NCBI RefSeq assembly: GCF_006569205.1
Contig: NZ_VIGD01000007.1
Span: forward strand, 1 to 64,000
DNA: 64,000 bases
Origin: Ureibacillus terrenus
GTDB taxonomy: Bacteria; Bacillota; Bacilli; Bacillales_A; Planococcaceae
Reading direction: 5' to 3'
This document shows positions 1 through 8,535 of the stretch, piece by piece (the first letter of the stretch is position 1; the number at the start of each line of letters is the position of its first letter). A program made the position numbers and the translations under genes. The notes below the pieces were generated by a model. That model worked only from the letters and a program-made list of their open reading frames with translations. It ran no database searches and had not been told where the DNA came from.

Positions 1-591
1 GGGGATGTCGCACCACAATTAATTGAACAAGTAAAGAGTTGTACAAACTCTAAAATTGATTTCCTGATAATGGATGGTGGGTACGACCAGCTAAAAAACT
101 ACGAATCCGCCAAGAACATCGGGGCTCAAGCTATTATTCCACTCAATTTGCGTAATGAAAAGGAGCCTCCCGAAGGAATTGCCTCCAATGGAACCCCACG
201 CTGTTCGATGGGGTACGAAATGACTTATTGGGGCGCCAATAAGGATCAGCTCAAATTCAGATGTCCACACGCAACCGGAAAAGTGGATTGCCCATTAGGA
301 ATGGCAGCCTGTTCATCCTCCAACTATGGAATGGTAGTAAAAATTAACGTGAATAAGGATCTTCGCCGGTACTCTAATCCACACCGCGATTCCAAACGTT
401 GGAAAGAACTTTACAATGAGCGAACCAGTGTAGAACGGTGCAATTCAAGAATGAAAAGTTATCTTACAGCGAACTCCCTGCATGTGTGGGGAATCGATAA
501 AGTAAAAACTCATATTTACTTGAACGCCATCGTATTACTGGTTTCAGCTCTCGCAATGGCAAAAGAGAGTAAAAAGCAACAAACCGCTTAA
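1..591 (+). CDS. DDE transposase, C-terminal part (cut by left window edge)
   Basis: The reading frame is open from base 1, so the N-terminal part lies outside the window; an internal Met codon sits at 70. What remains looks like the C-terminal half of an insertion-sequence transposase of the DDE type. An acidic residue in the MDGGYD segment is a likely second catalytic Asp. The segment ERTSVERCNSRMK near the C-terminus carries the likely catalytic Glu with the basic residues typical of this position. A Cys/His-rich stretch (CPHATGKVDCPLG) lies between them. The IS family cannot be fixed without the N-terminus or the terminal repeats. The frame ends with a normal TAA, so nothing in the visible part shows that it is broken. 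It is the only mobile-element gene in the window and is unrelated in function to its neighbours. Confidence 0.8.
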   Translation, partial: GDVAPQLIEQVKSCTNSKIDFLIMDGGYDQLKNYESAKNIGAQAIIPLNLRNEKEPPEGIASNGTPRCSMGYEMTYWGANKDQLKFRCPHATGKVDCPLGMAACSSSNYGMVVKINVNKDLRRYSNPHRDSKRWKELYNERTSVERCNSRMKSYLTANSLHVWGIDKVKTHIYLNAIVLLVSALAMAKESKKQQTA

Positions 592-672
592 AAAATTTTT
601 AAAGCGAAAAATTCTGCAAGTACGCCCAAAAAAGGACAAACAGAATATTTGTAAACCAAAGATACAAAATAC

Positions 673-695
673 CCCAATTTATTTGGGTTTCTTTT
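673..695 (+). terminator. Putative terminator after the transposase
   Basis: A short hairpin (CCCAA, loop TTTAT, TTGGG) is followed by TTTCTTTT on the plus strand, about 80 bases after the transposase stop. The stem is only 5 bp, so it is a weak intrinsic terminator at best. The rest of 592-874 is AT-rich and holds no gene that I can see. The insertion-sequence right end should lie here, but no terminal repeat can be recognised without the left end. Confidence 0.4.
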
Positions 696-813
696 AAAAC
701 TCTTTTTAATAAAAATCTAATTTTGCAAAACTCTCAATATATAAAACGAGCTATTTATTTATGCATTGAAAGATTCATTCTTCTATCAAGTTATTTATCT
801 CCAAACTTCTTTA

Positions 814-842
814 TTGCAAATTTTCCGAAAATATATTATGTT
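814..842 (+). promoter_or_regulatory. Candidate sigma-A promoter for the alcohol dehydrogenase
   Basis: TTGCAA at 814-819 and TATGTT at 837-842 are separated by 17 bp. They lie 33 bases before the dehydrogenase start. The -35 matches consensus 5 of 6 and the -10 4 of 6. No operator is recognisable. Confidence 0.45.
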
Positions 843-874
843 AATGAAAAAATTATAAAAAAGGAGGCTGCCAC

Positions 875-1918
875 ATGAAAGCGCTTGTCTATGAAGGTCC
901 AGGAAAAAAAGGATTGAGAGAAGTGGAAAAACCGGAAATTATAAAAGACAGTGACGCAATCGTAAGACTCGTCAAGACAACCATCTGCGGGACGGACTTG
1001 CACATTTTAAGTGGAGATGTGCCGGCGGTAAAAGAAGGGACCATTTTGGGGCACGAAGGAGTAGGAATCGTAGAGGAAGTCGGATCCGGAGTAAAAAACT
1101 TCAAACCGGGGGATAAGGTTATCATTTCCTGTATTACGTCTTGCGGAAGCTGCCATTATTGTAAACAATCCCTTTACGCCCATTGCGAAGATGGCGGTTG
1201 GATTTTAGGGCATTTGATCAACGGCACCCAGGCTGAATATGTGCGCATTCCCCATGCCGATAATTCCTTGTACCATATCCCGAAAGGAATTTCCGATCAG
1301 GCAGCTGTTTTGATTTCAGATATTTTGCCGACAGGATTCGAAATCGGCGTGCTGAATGGACAAGTGAAGCCGGGGGACACGGTCGCGATTATCGGTGCCG
1401 GACCAATCGGTATGTCCGCTTTAATTACTTCCCAGTTTTATTCGCCTGGAAAAATCATCATGGTCGATTTGGATGATAACCGTTTAGAAGCATCAAAAAA
1501 ATTTGGTGCCACAGATACTGTCAACTCCCAAAATGCAGAATCGGCAATTCAACAAATCCTGGAACTTACGGATGGACGTGGAGTAGATGTAGCAATTGAA
1601 GCGGCCGGTTTCCCTGCAACTTTTGACATCTGCCAAAAAATTCTTGCCCCGGGCGGCCATCTTGCAAATGTTGGGGTGCATGGCAAACCGGTCGAACTGG
1701 AACTTCAAAATTTGTGGATCCAAAATGTGACCATTACAACGGGACTTGTTTCAACAAGCTCGACTCCGATGCTGTTGAAAACCCTTTCAAGCGGAAAAAT
1801 CAAGGTGGAAGAGTTGGTCACCCACGCCTTCAAATTTGAAAACATTCTTGATGCTTACGACACTTTCCAAAACGCCTCCAAAGAAAAAGCATTGAAAGTC
1901 ATTATTGATTTTGAATAA
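875..1918 (+). CDS. Zinc-dependent alcohol dehydrogenase (medium-chain family)
   Basis: A 347-residue medium-chain dehydrogenase/reductase that should interconvert an alcohol and an aldehyde or ketone with NAD(P)(H). Catalytic-zinc residues are visible at Cys38 (TICGTDLH) and in GHEGVG near residue 60. Four cysteines in CGSCHYCKQSLYAHC form the structural-zinc site. The Rossmann fold begins at GAGPIG, and an acidic residue follows soon after (MVDLDD). The segment ISDILPTGF resembles the Asp-containing motif of secondary alcohol dehydrogenases, so a short secondary alcohol or a diol is a reasonable guess at the substrate, not a demonstrated one. The start is fixed by AAAGGAGG placed 8 bases before the ATG. 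It is a single-gene unit that converges on rpsI. Confidence 0.9.
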   Translation: MKALVYEGPGKKGLREVEKPEIIKDSDAIVRLVKTTICGTDLHILSGDVPAVKEGTILGHEGVGIVEEVGSGVKNFKPGDKVIISCITSCGSCHYCKQSLYAHCEDGGWILGHLINGTQAEYVRIPHADNSLYHIPKGISDQAAVLISDILPTGFEIGVLNGQVKPGDTVAIIGAGPIGMSALITSQFYSPGKIIMVDLDDNRLEASKKFGATDTVNSQNAESAIQQILELTDGRGVDVAIEAAGFPATFDICQKILAPGGHLANVGVHGKPVELELQNLWIQNVTITTGLVSTSSTPMLLKTLSSGKIKVEELVTHAFKFENILDAYDTFQNASKEKALKVIIDFE

Positions 1919-1940
1919 ACTATTTCCTCTAAACCATTAG

Positions 1941-1974
1941 AAAAACCCTTTCCCGCGTTTGCGGGAAAGGGTTT
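1941..1974 (-). terminator. Intrinsic terminator of rplM-rpsI
   Basis: A perfect 14-bp stem (arms 1943-1956 and 1961-1974, loop of 4) is followed on the minus strand by TTTTTCT. It lies just after the rpsI stop and ends the ribosomal transcript. The plus-strand side has no U-run after the stem, so it would be a poorer terminator for the convergent dehydrogenase gene. Confidence 0.9.
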
Positions 1975-1997
1975 GAAAACGTTGATAAATACCAATA

Positions 1998-2390
1998 TTA
2001 ACGTTTTGAGAATTGTGGTGCGCGACGAGCGCCTTTGAGACCATATTTTTTACGTTCTTTCATACGTGGGTCACGTGTTAGCAAACCAGCTTGTTTTAAA
2101 GTTGGACGGAAATCCGGATCAACTTGAAGCAACGCACGTGCGATACCGTGACGGATTGCGCCAGCTTGACCAGTATAACCTCCGCCTTTTACGTTTACTA
2201 ATACATCATAGCTGCCCAATGTTTGAGTCAATACTAATGGTTGTTTAATTACTTCACGCAATGTTTCAAATGGAATGTAATCTTCCACATCACGTTTATT
2301 GATGATAATTTTGCCTTCGCCAGGTACTAGACGTACACGGGCTACTGCGCTTTTACGACGACCTGTGCCAGTATATTGAACTTGTGCCAA
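1998..2390 (-). CDS. rpsI: 30S ribosomal protein S9
   Basis: S9, 130 residues, the normal length. Its C-terminal tail ([11 protein letters not shown]) is the conserved basic tail that reaches the P-site tRNA in the 30S head. The N-terminal [14 protein letters not shown] motif is diagnostic. It lies 22 bases after rplM and is co-transcribed with it from the promoter upstream of rplM. It is the last gene before a strong terminator. Confidence 0.98.
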   Translation of the reverse strand: MAQVQYTGTGRRKSAVARVRLVPGEGKIIINKRDVEDYIPFETLREVIKQPLVLTQTLGSYDVLVNVKGGGYTGQAGAIRHGIARALLQVDPDFRPTLKQAGLLTRDPRMKERKKYGLKGARRAPQFSKR

Positions 2391-2412
2391 GTGAATATCC
2401 TCCTCTAACTAA

Positions 2413-2850
2413 TTATCCGCGAAGCTCATAGCTTTCTGGTTTTTGTGCAGCATGTGGATGATTTGGACCTGCATAAACGAAAAGTTTTTTGAACATTTTG
2501 CGTCCCAATGAATTTTTAGGAAGCATACCTTTCACTGCAAGTTCGATCATTCTTGTTGGATTTTTTTCAAGCATTTCTCCTGCTGTACGTTTCTTTAAGC
2601 CACCTGGATATAAAGAGTGGTGGTAGTAGATTTTATCTTTTAATTTTTTACCTGTTAAATGAATTTTTTCAGCATTAATCACGATTACAAAGTCACCAGT
2701 GTCAACATGTGGTGTATAGATTGGTTTATGTTTGCCGCGTAAAAGAGCCGCAACTTCAGAAGCCAAACGCCCGAGCGTTTTGCCTTCTGCGTCAACCACT
2801 AACCATTTACGCTCTACTTCATGACCTTTCGCCATAAATGTTGTACGCAT
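2413..2850 (-). CDS. rplM: 50S ribosomal protein L13
   Basis: L13, 145 residues, an early-assembly 23S rRNA-binding protein. The start [16 protein letters not shown] matches the Bacillus form and is preceded by AGGAGG at normal spacing. It is first in the rplM-rpsI unit. The untranslated leader upstream carries its own promoter and a stem-loop that fits the described L13 autoregulatory leader, so control by L13 itself is likely. Confidence 0.98.
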   Translation of the reverse strand: MRTTFMAKGHEVERKWLVVDAEGKTLGRLASEVAALLRGKHKPIYTPHVDTGDFVIVINAEKIHLTGKKLKDKIYYHHSLYPGGLKKRTAGEMLEKNPTRMIELAVKGMLPKNSLGRKMFKKLFVYAGPNHPHAAQKPESYELRG

Positions 2851-2922
2851 GTATATATCCTCCTAATCGATTTCATGAACCGTTGAATTTTCAGTTTTCA
2901 TTATGAATAAATAAAAGAAGTC

Positions 2923-2964
2923 GTATTTCACTAATAAGTTTCGGGGCTTATAAGTGGAAAATAC
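2923..2964 (-). ncRNA. L13-leader-like stem-loop in the rplM 5' untranslated region
   Basis: The two arms (2947-2964 and 2923-2938) pair over most of their length with two small bulges and close on a CCCCGAAA loop. The outer part pairs GTATTT with AAATAC. The structure begins within a few bases of the predicted transcription start and lies about 70 bases before the rplM start. Position and size fit the known L13 leader family of Bacillales, which is thought to let L13 repress its own operon. The family assignment rests on position and fold, since I could not run a covariance model. Confidence 0.7.
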
Positions 2965-2972
2965 CATATGTT

Positions 2973-3001
2973 ATAATATTACAGATTAAAACAATAGTCA
3001 A
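2973..3001 (-). promoter_or_regulatory. Sigma-A promoter of rplM-rpsI
   Basis: TTGACT (2996-3001), a 17-bp spacer and TATTAT (2973-2978) on the minus strand. The predicted start near 2966 falls at the foot of the L13-leader stem. This separates rplM-rpsI from the upstream truA unit, where I see no clear terminator. Confidence 0.8.
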
Positions 3002-3038
3002 GAAAAATGTTAAACACAAGGAGAAGTTGTTATTCTTT

Positions 3039-3779
3039 TTAATAAAACACTTTTTCCAAATATAAACCGTGGGGAGGGGCGGTTGTGCCGGCCATTTCCC
3101 TATTTTTTGCTTCGAGGATTTCCTTGATGGATTCCGGCTCCCTTTTGCCAATCCCCACTTCCCACAATGTTCCCGCAATGATGCGTACCATATTATATAA
3201 AAACCCGTTTCCTTCAATGACCATGTGCAGTTCCTGATCATGCCACTCGAAATGAATCGAATAAATCGTGCGGACCTTATCTTCGACCGGGGTACTGGCC
3301 GCACAAAAACTTGTGAAGTCGTGCGTGCCGACGAGATACTCGGCACCCTCCTCCATTTTGTTTACATCCGGTTTTCTTCCCCTTGTTTCAACCGTATAGT
3401 TTCTTTTAAAAGGACTTTGCACTTCTTCGCAATTCCATTTATATCGATATCGCTTTCCCTTCGCGCTGAAACGGGCATGAAAGTCCTGATCCACTTCTTC
3501 CATCTCCAAAATTCGCACGTCCCCGGGCAATTGCGCGTTTAACGCCATTTGATATTTGTCGCTCGGAATGGAAAGGGGCGTATCAAAATGGATGACTTGT
3601 CCCGTTGCATGCACCCGGGCATCGGTGCGTCCGCTTGCAAAAACGCGCACCTTTTCCCCCTTATGCATGATTGCCAATACATTTTCAATTTCAGATTGTA
3701 CCGTACGTTTTCCCGGCTGCGCCTGATATCCGGAAAAATCCGTTCCGTCATAAGCAATGACTGCTTTCATCCGTCGCAA
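3039..3779 (-). CDS. truA: tRNA pseudouridine(38-40) synthase
   Basis: TruA converts U38, U39 and U40 in the tRNA anticodon arm to pseudouridine. The catalytic Asp lies in SGRTDARVHATGQ. FHARFSAKGKRYRY and GTHDFTSFCA are further family motifs. I choose the TTG at 3779 (246 residues, beginning MRRMKAVIAYDG): AAAAGGTG stands 5 bases before it, and the resulting N-terminus matches the short one of B. subtilis TruA. A GTG at 3788 overlaps that binding site, and the ATG at 3770 is too far from it. It is last in the ecfA1-ecfA2-ecfT-truA unit, 15 bases after ecfT. Confidence 0.95.
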   Translation of the reverse strand: MRRMKAVIAYDGTDFSGYQAQPGKRTVQSEIENVLAIMHKGEKVRVFASGRTDARVHATGQVIHFDTPLSIPSDKYQMALNAQLPGDVRILEMEEVDQDFHARFSAKGKRYRYKWNCEEVQSPFKRNYTVETRGRKPDVNKMEEGAEYLVGTHDFTSFCAASTPVEDKVRTIYSIHFEWHDQELHMVIEGNGFLYNMVRIIAGTLWEVGIGKREPESIKEILEAKNREMAGTTAPPHGLYLEKVFY

Positions 3780-3794
3780 ATTGATCACCTTTTC

Positions 3795-4592
3795 CTAACT
3801 GCGGAAAAATATTAACAGAGCAGTTAAAAGTACAAGTGAAATAATACATATAGTATCTTTCGCATCCCATTTCAGCCGGCGATATCGGGTGCGTCCTTCT
3901 CCACCCCGATACCCCCGCACTTCCATTGCTGTCGCCAAATCTTCCGCCCGTTTAAAAGCGCTGACGAACAGCGGCACCAAAAGGGGGACGACCGCTTTCA
4001 CGCGATCTTTTATTGGACCTGAACCCAGATCGGAACCTCTTGCCATTTGCGCTTTCATGATTTTGTCCGTCTCATCCATCAATGTCGGAATAAACCTCAA
4101 CGCAATCGACATCATCAAAGCCAATTCATGAATCGGCAATTTCAATTTCTTTAAAGGATTCAACAATACTTCCAGCCCATCTGTAATGGAAATCGGGGAA
4201 GTTGTTAACGTCAAAATGGTCGTCATAAATACGAGCACCGTGAACCGGATGGAAATAAAGATGCCTTGTCTTAATCCGCCTTCATAGATTTTGAGAAAAC
4301 CTAAGTCAAGAAGAACATTTCCTTCCCTCGTAAAAAGAATGTGAATCAGGAACGTGAAAAGAAGCAAAATGATGACGGGTTTCAACCCATTAACTAAAAA
4401 ATAGAGACGAATTTTAGAAATCAAAATGACAAACAATGTAAAAGCCAATAACAATCCATAGGTTATGGAATTGTTTGCCAAAAACACAATAATTACAAAA
4501 ATAAAAGTAAATACTAATTTAGAACGCGGATCCAATTGGTGGATAAAGGAATTTCCAGGGATAAAGCGTCCAAATATCATTTTTTCCATCAT
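3795..4592 (-). CDS. ecfT: ECF transporter transmembrane subunit EcfT
   Basis: EcfT is the membrane scaffold of the group II energy-coupling-factor module. It joins the two ATPases to exchangeable substrate-binding S components for vitamins. The protein has 265 residues with hydrophobic segments near 25-60, 65-85, 105-130 and 240-262. The two Ala-Arg-Gly-type coupling motifs that dock on the ATPases are visible as QMARGSD and AMEVRGYRGG. The start ATG overlaps the ecfA2 stop (ATGA), a sign of translational coupling. No S component is encoded nearby, as usual for the shared module. Confidence 0.95.
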   Translation of the reverse strand: MMEKMIFGRFIPGNSFIHQLDPRSKLVFTFIFVIIVFLANNSITYGLLLAFTLFVILISKIRLYFLVNGLKPVIILLLFTFLIHILFTREGNVLLDLGFLKIYEGGLRQGIFISIRFTVLVFMTTILTLTTSPISITDGLEVLLNPLKKLKLPIHELALMMSIALRFIPTLMDETDKIMKAQMARGSDLGSGPIKDRVKAVVPLLVPLFVSAFKRAEDLATAMEVRGYRGGEGRTRYRRLKWDAKDTICIISLVLLTALLIFFRS

Positions 4593-5458
4593 GCCCGCTC
4601 ACGCTCCTTTACCACCCGGGCAACTTCATCCGCCAACTCTTCCTCGGTCAAACAGATTTTCGAAAGGGGCTTTCCAATCATTTCTTCAATCTTTTTCTGG
4701 AATTTTACGATTCGCGGTACTTCCAGGCGGTATTTCTTCAGTGTTTCGCTGTCTGAAAAGATTTCACGCGGAGTCCCTGTCAACACACAACGCCCTTCAT
4801 GCATAATGGAAATCCGATCGGCGTATTTTGCCGCATCTTCCATGCTGTGCGTCACAAGAATCGTTGTAAGTCCTCTTTCCTTATGCAGGCGATAGAACAA
4901 TTCCATTATTTCTTTTTGTCCTCTTGGATCGAGCCCTGCGGTCGGTTCATCGAGTACAATCACTTCCGGATTCATTGCAAGCACCCCTGCGATTGCGACA
5001 CGTCTCATTTGTCCTCCCGATAAGTCAAACGGCGACTTCGCCAGCACTTCTTCAGGCAAACCTACTTGCCGGATCCCTTTACGAGCCCTTTTTTCCGCTT
5101 CTTCTTCGGGGACACCAAAATTCATAGGTCCGAACATGATATCCTTCAATACCGTCTCTTCGAACAATTGATGCTCCGGAAATTGAAAAACAATGCCCAC
5201 TTTTTGGCGAAGCGGCTTTAGATCTTTCGCCTTTTTTCCTGCTTCAATAGTGCGATTCCCTACCTGTACGATGCCTTTCGTAGGCTTCAGTAATCCATTG
5301 AAATGTTGCAGAAGCGTTGATTTCCCGGATCCTGTATGGCCAATGATGGCATGATAAGTATTGGATGGGATTTCCATATCCACATCAAACAAGGCAAATT
5401 TCTCAAAAGGGGTACCAACCGAATATGCATAGCTTACTTTCTGAAGTTTGATGTCCAT
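4589..5458 (-). CDS. ecfA2: ECF transporter ATP-binding subunit EcfA2
   Basis: One of the two ABC ATPases of the ECF vitamin-uptake module (289 residues). Walker A is GHTGSGKST, the signature is LSGGQMRR and Walker B is VIVLDEPT; the H-loop is in VTHSMEDAA. The gene overlaps the end of ecfA1 by 25 bases and ecfT by 4, so the three subunits are made as a coupled set. A GGTGA sequence 7 bases before the ATG, inside ecfA1, serves as its binding site. Confidence 0.95.
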   Translation of the reverse strand: MDIKLQKVSYAYSVGTPFEKFALFDVDMEIPSNTYHAIIGHTGSGKSTLLQHFNGLLKPTKGIVQVGNRTIEAGKKAKDLKPLRQKVGIVFQFPEHQLFEETVLKDIMFGPMNFGVPEEEAEKRARKGIRQVGLPEEVLAKSPFDLSGGQMRRVAIAGVLAMNPEVIVLDEPTAGLDPRGQKEIMELFYRLHKERGLTTILVTHSMEDAAKYADRISIMHEGRCVLTGTPREIFSDSETLKKYRLEVPRIVKFQKKIEEMIGKPLSKICLTEEELADEVARVVKERERA

Positions 5459-6279
5459 AAATCATTCACCAACTCTTCTTCTGTTAAATTTTTGCCTGCG
5501 AGTGGCACCCCTTTTTCCTGAAGGAGCTTTGACATTCTCATTGCAAAAGGCAGCTCCAATCCAAATTCAATCAATTTGTCGCCCAATGCAAAAATTTCTT
5601 CCGGCGTTCCTTCCGCATATTTTTTTCCCTGGTTCATAAAAATGATCCGGTCTGCAAGAAGGGCTTCTTCCACATCATGGGTAATCGATAAAACCGTTAA
5701 CCCAATTTCTTTCCTCAAGTCAAGCACCGTTTGCAATACTTCCTCCCGCCCCTGAGGGTCAAGCATGGAGGTTGCCTCGTCCAAAATTAATAATTTTGGA
5801 TGCATCGCAAGTGCCCCGGCAATCGCCACCCGCTGTTTCTGTCCCCCGGATAGATGGTGGGGCTCATGGTTGAGAAACTCATACATTTTTACCCGTTTCA
5901 ATGAAGAAGTGACGCGTTCCACCATTTCCTCGTAAGGAATCCCATTATTCTCCAAGGCAAAGGCCACATCATCCTGCACAGTTGCCCCTACAAACTGGTT
6001 ATCGGGATTTTGGAATACCATCCCGATTTTTGAACGAATATCCCAAAGGTTTTCTTCGCTCAACACATTCCCCATGACGCGAATTTCTCCTTCTTGGGGA
6101 AACAGAAGGCCGCAAACCATTTTGACCATTGTAGATTTGCCTGAACCATTATGACCGACAATGGCAATCCATTCCCCTTCTTCGACGGAAAATGAGACGT
6201 TATCTACCGCTTTCCGTACATCGGCTTTTTCTGGTGAGTATGAAAATGAGACGTTTTTAAAAGATAAAATTTCGGTCAC
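5434..6279 (-). CDS. ecfA1: ECF transporter ATP-binding subunit EcfA1
   Basis: The partner ATPase of EcfA2 (281 residues from the chosen start). Motifs: Walker A GHNGSGKST, signature LSGGQKQR, Walker B LLILDEAT. I choose the GTG at 6279, giving a protein that begins MTEILSFKNVSFSY. It is preceded by GAGAGGAG at 7 bases, whereas the frame extends 11 further codons upstream without a binding site. A candidate promoter lies about 60 bases upstream, so the module can be expressed apart from the ribosomal genes. Confidence 0.95.
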   Translation of the reverse strand: MTEILSFKNVSFSYSPEKADVRKAVDNVSFSVEEGEWIAIVGHNGSGKSTMVKMVCGLLFPQEGEIRVMGNVLSEENLWDIRSKIGMVFQNPDNQFVGATVQDDVAFALENNGIPYEEMVERVTSSLKRVKMYEFLNHEPHHLSGGQKQRVAIAGALAMHPKLLILDEATSMLDPQGREEVLQTVLDLRKEIGLTVLSITHDVEEALLADRIIFMNQGKKYAEGTPEEIFALGDKLIEFGLELPFAMRMSKLLQEKGVPLAGKNLTEEELVNDLWTSNFRK

Positions 6280-6333
6280 TGCTATGCTCCTCTCTCCAGG
6301 GCTCTGCTCCAAATTTCAGCAAGACGATGGTCA

Positions 6334-6362
6334 TATATAAAAATAAAACACGTTTAAATCAA
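6334..6362 (-). promoter_or_regulatory. Candidate sigma-A promoter for ecfA1-ecfA2-ecfT-truA
   Basis: TTGATT (6357-6362), 17 bp, TATATA (6334-6339) on the minus strand. It lies after the terminator-like elements that follow rplQ and about 55 bases before the ecfA1 start. Both boxes match consensus 4 of 6. Confidence 0.5.
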
Positions 6363-6408
6363 TAAATAAACGTATTTTATTTTTACATATTGGCAATATA
6401 ATATGAAT

Positions 6409-6502
6409 AAAAAAGCGCGCACCTCATTCTGGAGAAATGCGCTAAACACGTTCGAAATGGAATATAAAACTTTCACGCTCCGTAACCGGACGAATGAGGT
6501 GC
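6409..6502 (-). ncRNA. Structured RNA element downstream of rplQ, terminator-like 3' end
   Basis: On the minus strand an 11-bp perfect inverted repeat (6492-6502 with 6419-6429) encloses about 62 bases. Within it is a TCCG-GTTA-CGGA hairpin (6479-6490). The 3' arm is followed by GCGC and then six U. A competing short hairpin (GCGCA with TGCGC) could form next to the same U-run, so two mutually exclusive folds are possible. The element sits between the rplQ terminator and the ecfA1 promoter and codes for nothing recognisable. A conserved RNA called the L17 downstream element is known from other Firmicutes in exactly this place. Identity with that family is possible but unproven. Confidence 0.55.
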
Positions 6503-6584
6503 GGAGAGCTAGACGATCCGAATGAACCATTCGATCATCATAACGCTCAGATGCTTTAGAGTTGTCGTATAAATCATTCAATTG

Positions 6585-6625
6585 TAAAAAAGGGGGCAAG
6601 TTGAACCGGCCAACCGGACACCCCC
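6585..6625 (-). terminator. Terminator directly after rplQ
   Basis: GGGGG (minus strand, from 6625) pairs with CCCCC (to 6592), with partial inner pairing between them, and is followed by TTTTTT. It starts 7 bases after the rplQ stop. It should end, at least partly, the long ribosomal transcript from rpsJ to rplQ. Confidence 0.75.
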
Positions 6626-6632
6626 AAAAAAA

Positions 6633-7013
6633 TTAAACTAATTCGATGATTACAACTGGTGCTCCGTCACCGCGACGAGGACCAACTTTTAAAATCCGAG
6701 TGTAACCACCTTGGCGATCAGCATAACGTGGCGCAACATCATCAAATAGTTTTTGAAGGGCAAATTTCGTTTTTTCATTGCCTTCTTCATCAGTTGTTGT
6801 CACTAATTCACGACGAATGAATGCAGCTGCTTGACGGCGAGCATGCAAATCTCCGCGTTTACCCAATGTAATCATTTTTTCAACGACTTTGCGCAATTCT
6901 TTTGCACGAGCTTCAGTCGTCTCAATGCGTTCATTGATGATTAAATCTGTTGCTAAATCACGTAACAACGCTTTGCGTTGAGAGCTTGTACGGCCAAGTT
7001 TTCTGTAACCCAT
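6633..7013 (-). CDS. rplQ: 50S ribosomal protein L17
   Basis: L17, 126 residues, beginning [20 protein letters not shown]. It sits near the peptide-exit side of the 50S subunit. It is the last gene of the alpha operon, 40 bases after rpoA, and is followed at once by a terminator and by a structured RNA element. Confidence 0.98.
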   Translation of the reverse strand: MGYRKLGRTSSQRKALLRDLATDLIINERIETTEARAKELRKVVEKMITLGKRGDLHARRQAAAFIRRELVTTTDEEGNEKTKFALQKLFDDVAPRYADRQGGYTRILKVGPRRGDGAPVVIIELV

Positions 7014-7053
7014 GAATGTTCCCTCCTTTATTCGAACATAATAATAGCGACGC

Positions 7054-7998
7054 TTAGTCGTCTTTACGCAAGGATAAACCTAGTTCTGCAAGTTTTGACT
7101 TTACTTCTTCCAATGACTTGCGGCCAAGGTTGCGAACTTTCATCATGTCTTCTTCCGACTTGTTTGTAAGTTCCAAAACCGTATTGATACCTGCGCGTTT
7201 TAGACAGTTGTAAGAACGCACAGAGAGATCCAATTCCTCGATTGTCATTTCCAATACTTTCTCTTTTTGGTCCTCTTCTTTTTCTACCATGATTTCCGCT
7301 GCTTGTGCCTCATCAGTTAAACCGACAAAAATATTCAGATGTTCTGTTAATATTTTCGCTCCGAGTGAAATCGCCTCTTTTGGACCAATGCTACCATCAG
7401 TCCACACATCAAGGGATAATTTATCGTAGTCAGAATTTTGTCCTACACGAGTATTTTCCACTTGATAACTAACGCGTGAAACTGGAGTGTAAATAGAGTC
7501 GATCGGGATCACACCAATAGGAAGATCCTCACGTTTGTTTTGATCAGCTGGAGTATAACCACGGCCTCTTCTTGCATACATGCGCATACGCAAATGACCG
7601 TTGCTTGCTACTGTTGCAATATATAAATCAGGGTTCAATATTTCAACATCACTATCATGTGTAATATCTGCAGCAGTTACCGTTGCTTCCCCTTTAACAT
7701 CGATTTCGAGTATCTTCTCTTCATCAGAGTAGATTTTCAGAGCCAATTTTTTTAAATTTAAAATGATGGAAGCAACATCCTCAACTACCCCTTCAATAGT
7801 TGAAAATTCATGCAATACCCCATCTATTTGTACAGATGTAATCGCTGCTCCAGGCAATGAGGATAGAAGGATTCGCCGTAAAGAATTCCCCAAAGTCGTA
7901 CCGTATCCACGTTCGAGTGGTTCTATTACAAACTTTCCGTATGTGGAATCTTCGCTGATCTCAACAGTTTCAATCCGTGGTTTTTCAATTTCGATCAT
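7054..7998 (-). CDS. rpoA: RNA polymerase alpha subunit
   Basis: The alpha subunit (314 residues) nucleates RNA polymerase assembly. The N-terminal domain (about 1-228) contains the dimerisation segment [15 protein letters not shown]. An acidic linker (EKEEDQKEK) leads to the C-terminal domain that contacts promoter UP elements and activators ([16 protein letters not shown] and the helix-hairpin-helix [15 protein letters not shown]). Length and motifs match B. subtilis. It lies between rpsK and rplQ. Confidence 0.98.
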   Translation of the reverse strand: MIEIEKPRIETVEISEDSTYGKFVIEPLERGYGTTLGNSLRRILLSSLPGAAITSVQIDGVLHEFSTIEGVVEDVASIILNLKKLALKIYSDEEKILEIDVKGEATVTAADITHDSDVEILNPDLYIATVASNGHLRMRMYARRGRGYTPADQNKREDLPIGVIPIDSIYTPVSRVSYQVENTRVGQNSDYDKLSLDVWTDGSIGPKEAISLGAKILTEHLNIFVGLTDEAQAAEIMVEKEEDQKEKVLEMTIEELDLSVRSYNCLKRAGINTVLELTNKSEEDMMKVRNLGRKSLEEVKSKLAELGLSLRKDD

Positions 7999-8122
7999 TC
8001 ATTTACCCTCCTTCAAAACATCGACTGTATAGGTCATACCATCATCATAGTCAAAAAACCTTGACTTTATAAATTTGTACAATTCTTCTCGTACAAAGAT
8101 GTACTCTAAAGAGTTGCACCCA

Positions 8123-8512
8123 TTACACACGACGACGTTTTGGCGGACGGCAACCGTTATGTGGAACTGGTGTAACATCTTTAATAGCTGTTACTTCAAG
8201 TCCTGCAGCTTGAAGTGCACGAATAGCTGCTTCACGACCTGCGCCTGGCCCTTTAACACTTACTTCCAATGATTTCATACCATGTTCCATTGATGCTTTT
8301 GCGGCAGCTTCTGCAGCCATTTGAGCAGCGTATGGAGTAGATTTACGAGAACCTTTGAAACCAAGAGCACCGGCACTTGACCATGCAATTGTATTTCCTT
8401 GCATATCAGTGATCGTTACGATTGTGTTGTTAAATGTAGAACGAATGTGTGCAATACCTGATTCAACATTTTTTTTCACACGGCGTTTACGTGTTTGTTG
8501 TTTACGTGCCAT
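8123..8512 (-). CDS. rpsK: 30S ribosomal protein S11
   Basis: S11, 129 residues, a platform protein near the mRNA exit. It starts [15 protein letters not shown] and ends with the conserved [18 protein letters not shown]. It lies between rpsM (23-base gap) and rpoA (124-base gap) in the alpha operon. Confidence 0.98.
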   Translation of the reverse strand: MARKQQTRKRRVKKNVESGIAHIRSTFNNTIVTITDMQGNTIAWSSAGALGFKGSRKSTPYAAQMAAEAAAKASMEHGMKSLEVSVKGPGAGREAAIRALQAAGLEVTAIKDVTPVPHNGCRPPKRRRV

Positions 8513-8535
8513 TACCGATTAACCCCCTTTACCTA

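Noticed and set aside
2066-2248. Plus-strand frames inside rpsI and, similarly, many frames opposite rpoB, rpoC, fusA and clpC
   Set aside because: They are on the opposite strand of highly conserved genes, without binding sites or recognisable products.
6354-6599. An 81-codon frame on the minus strand downstream of rplQ
   Set aside because: It runs through the rplQ terminator and the structured element, resembles no known protein and lacks a binding site. The structure explains the sequence better.
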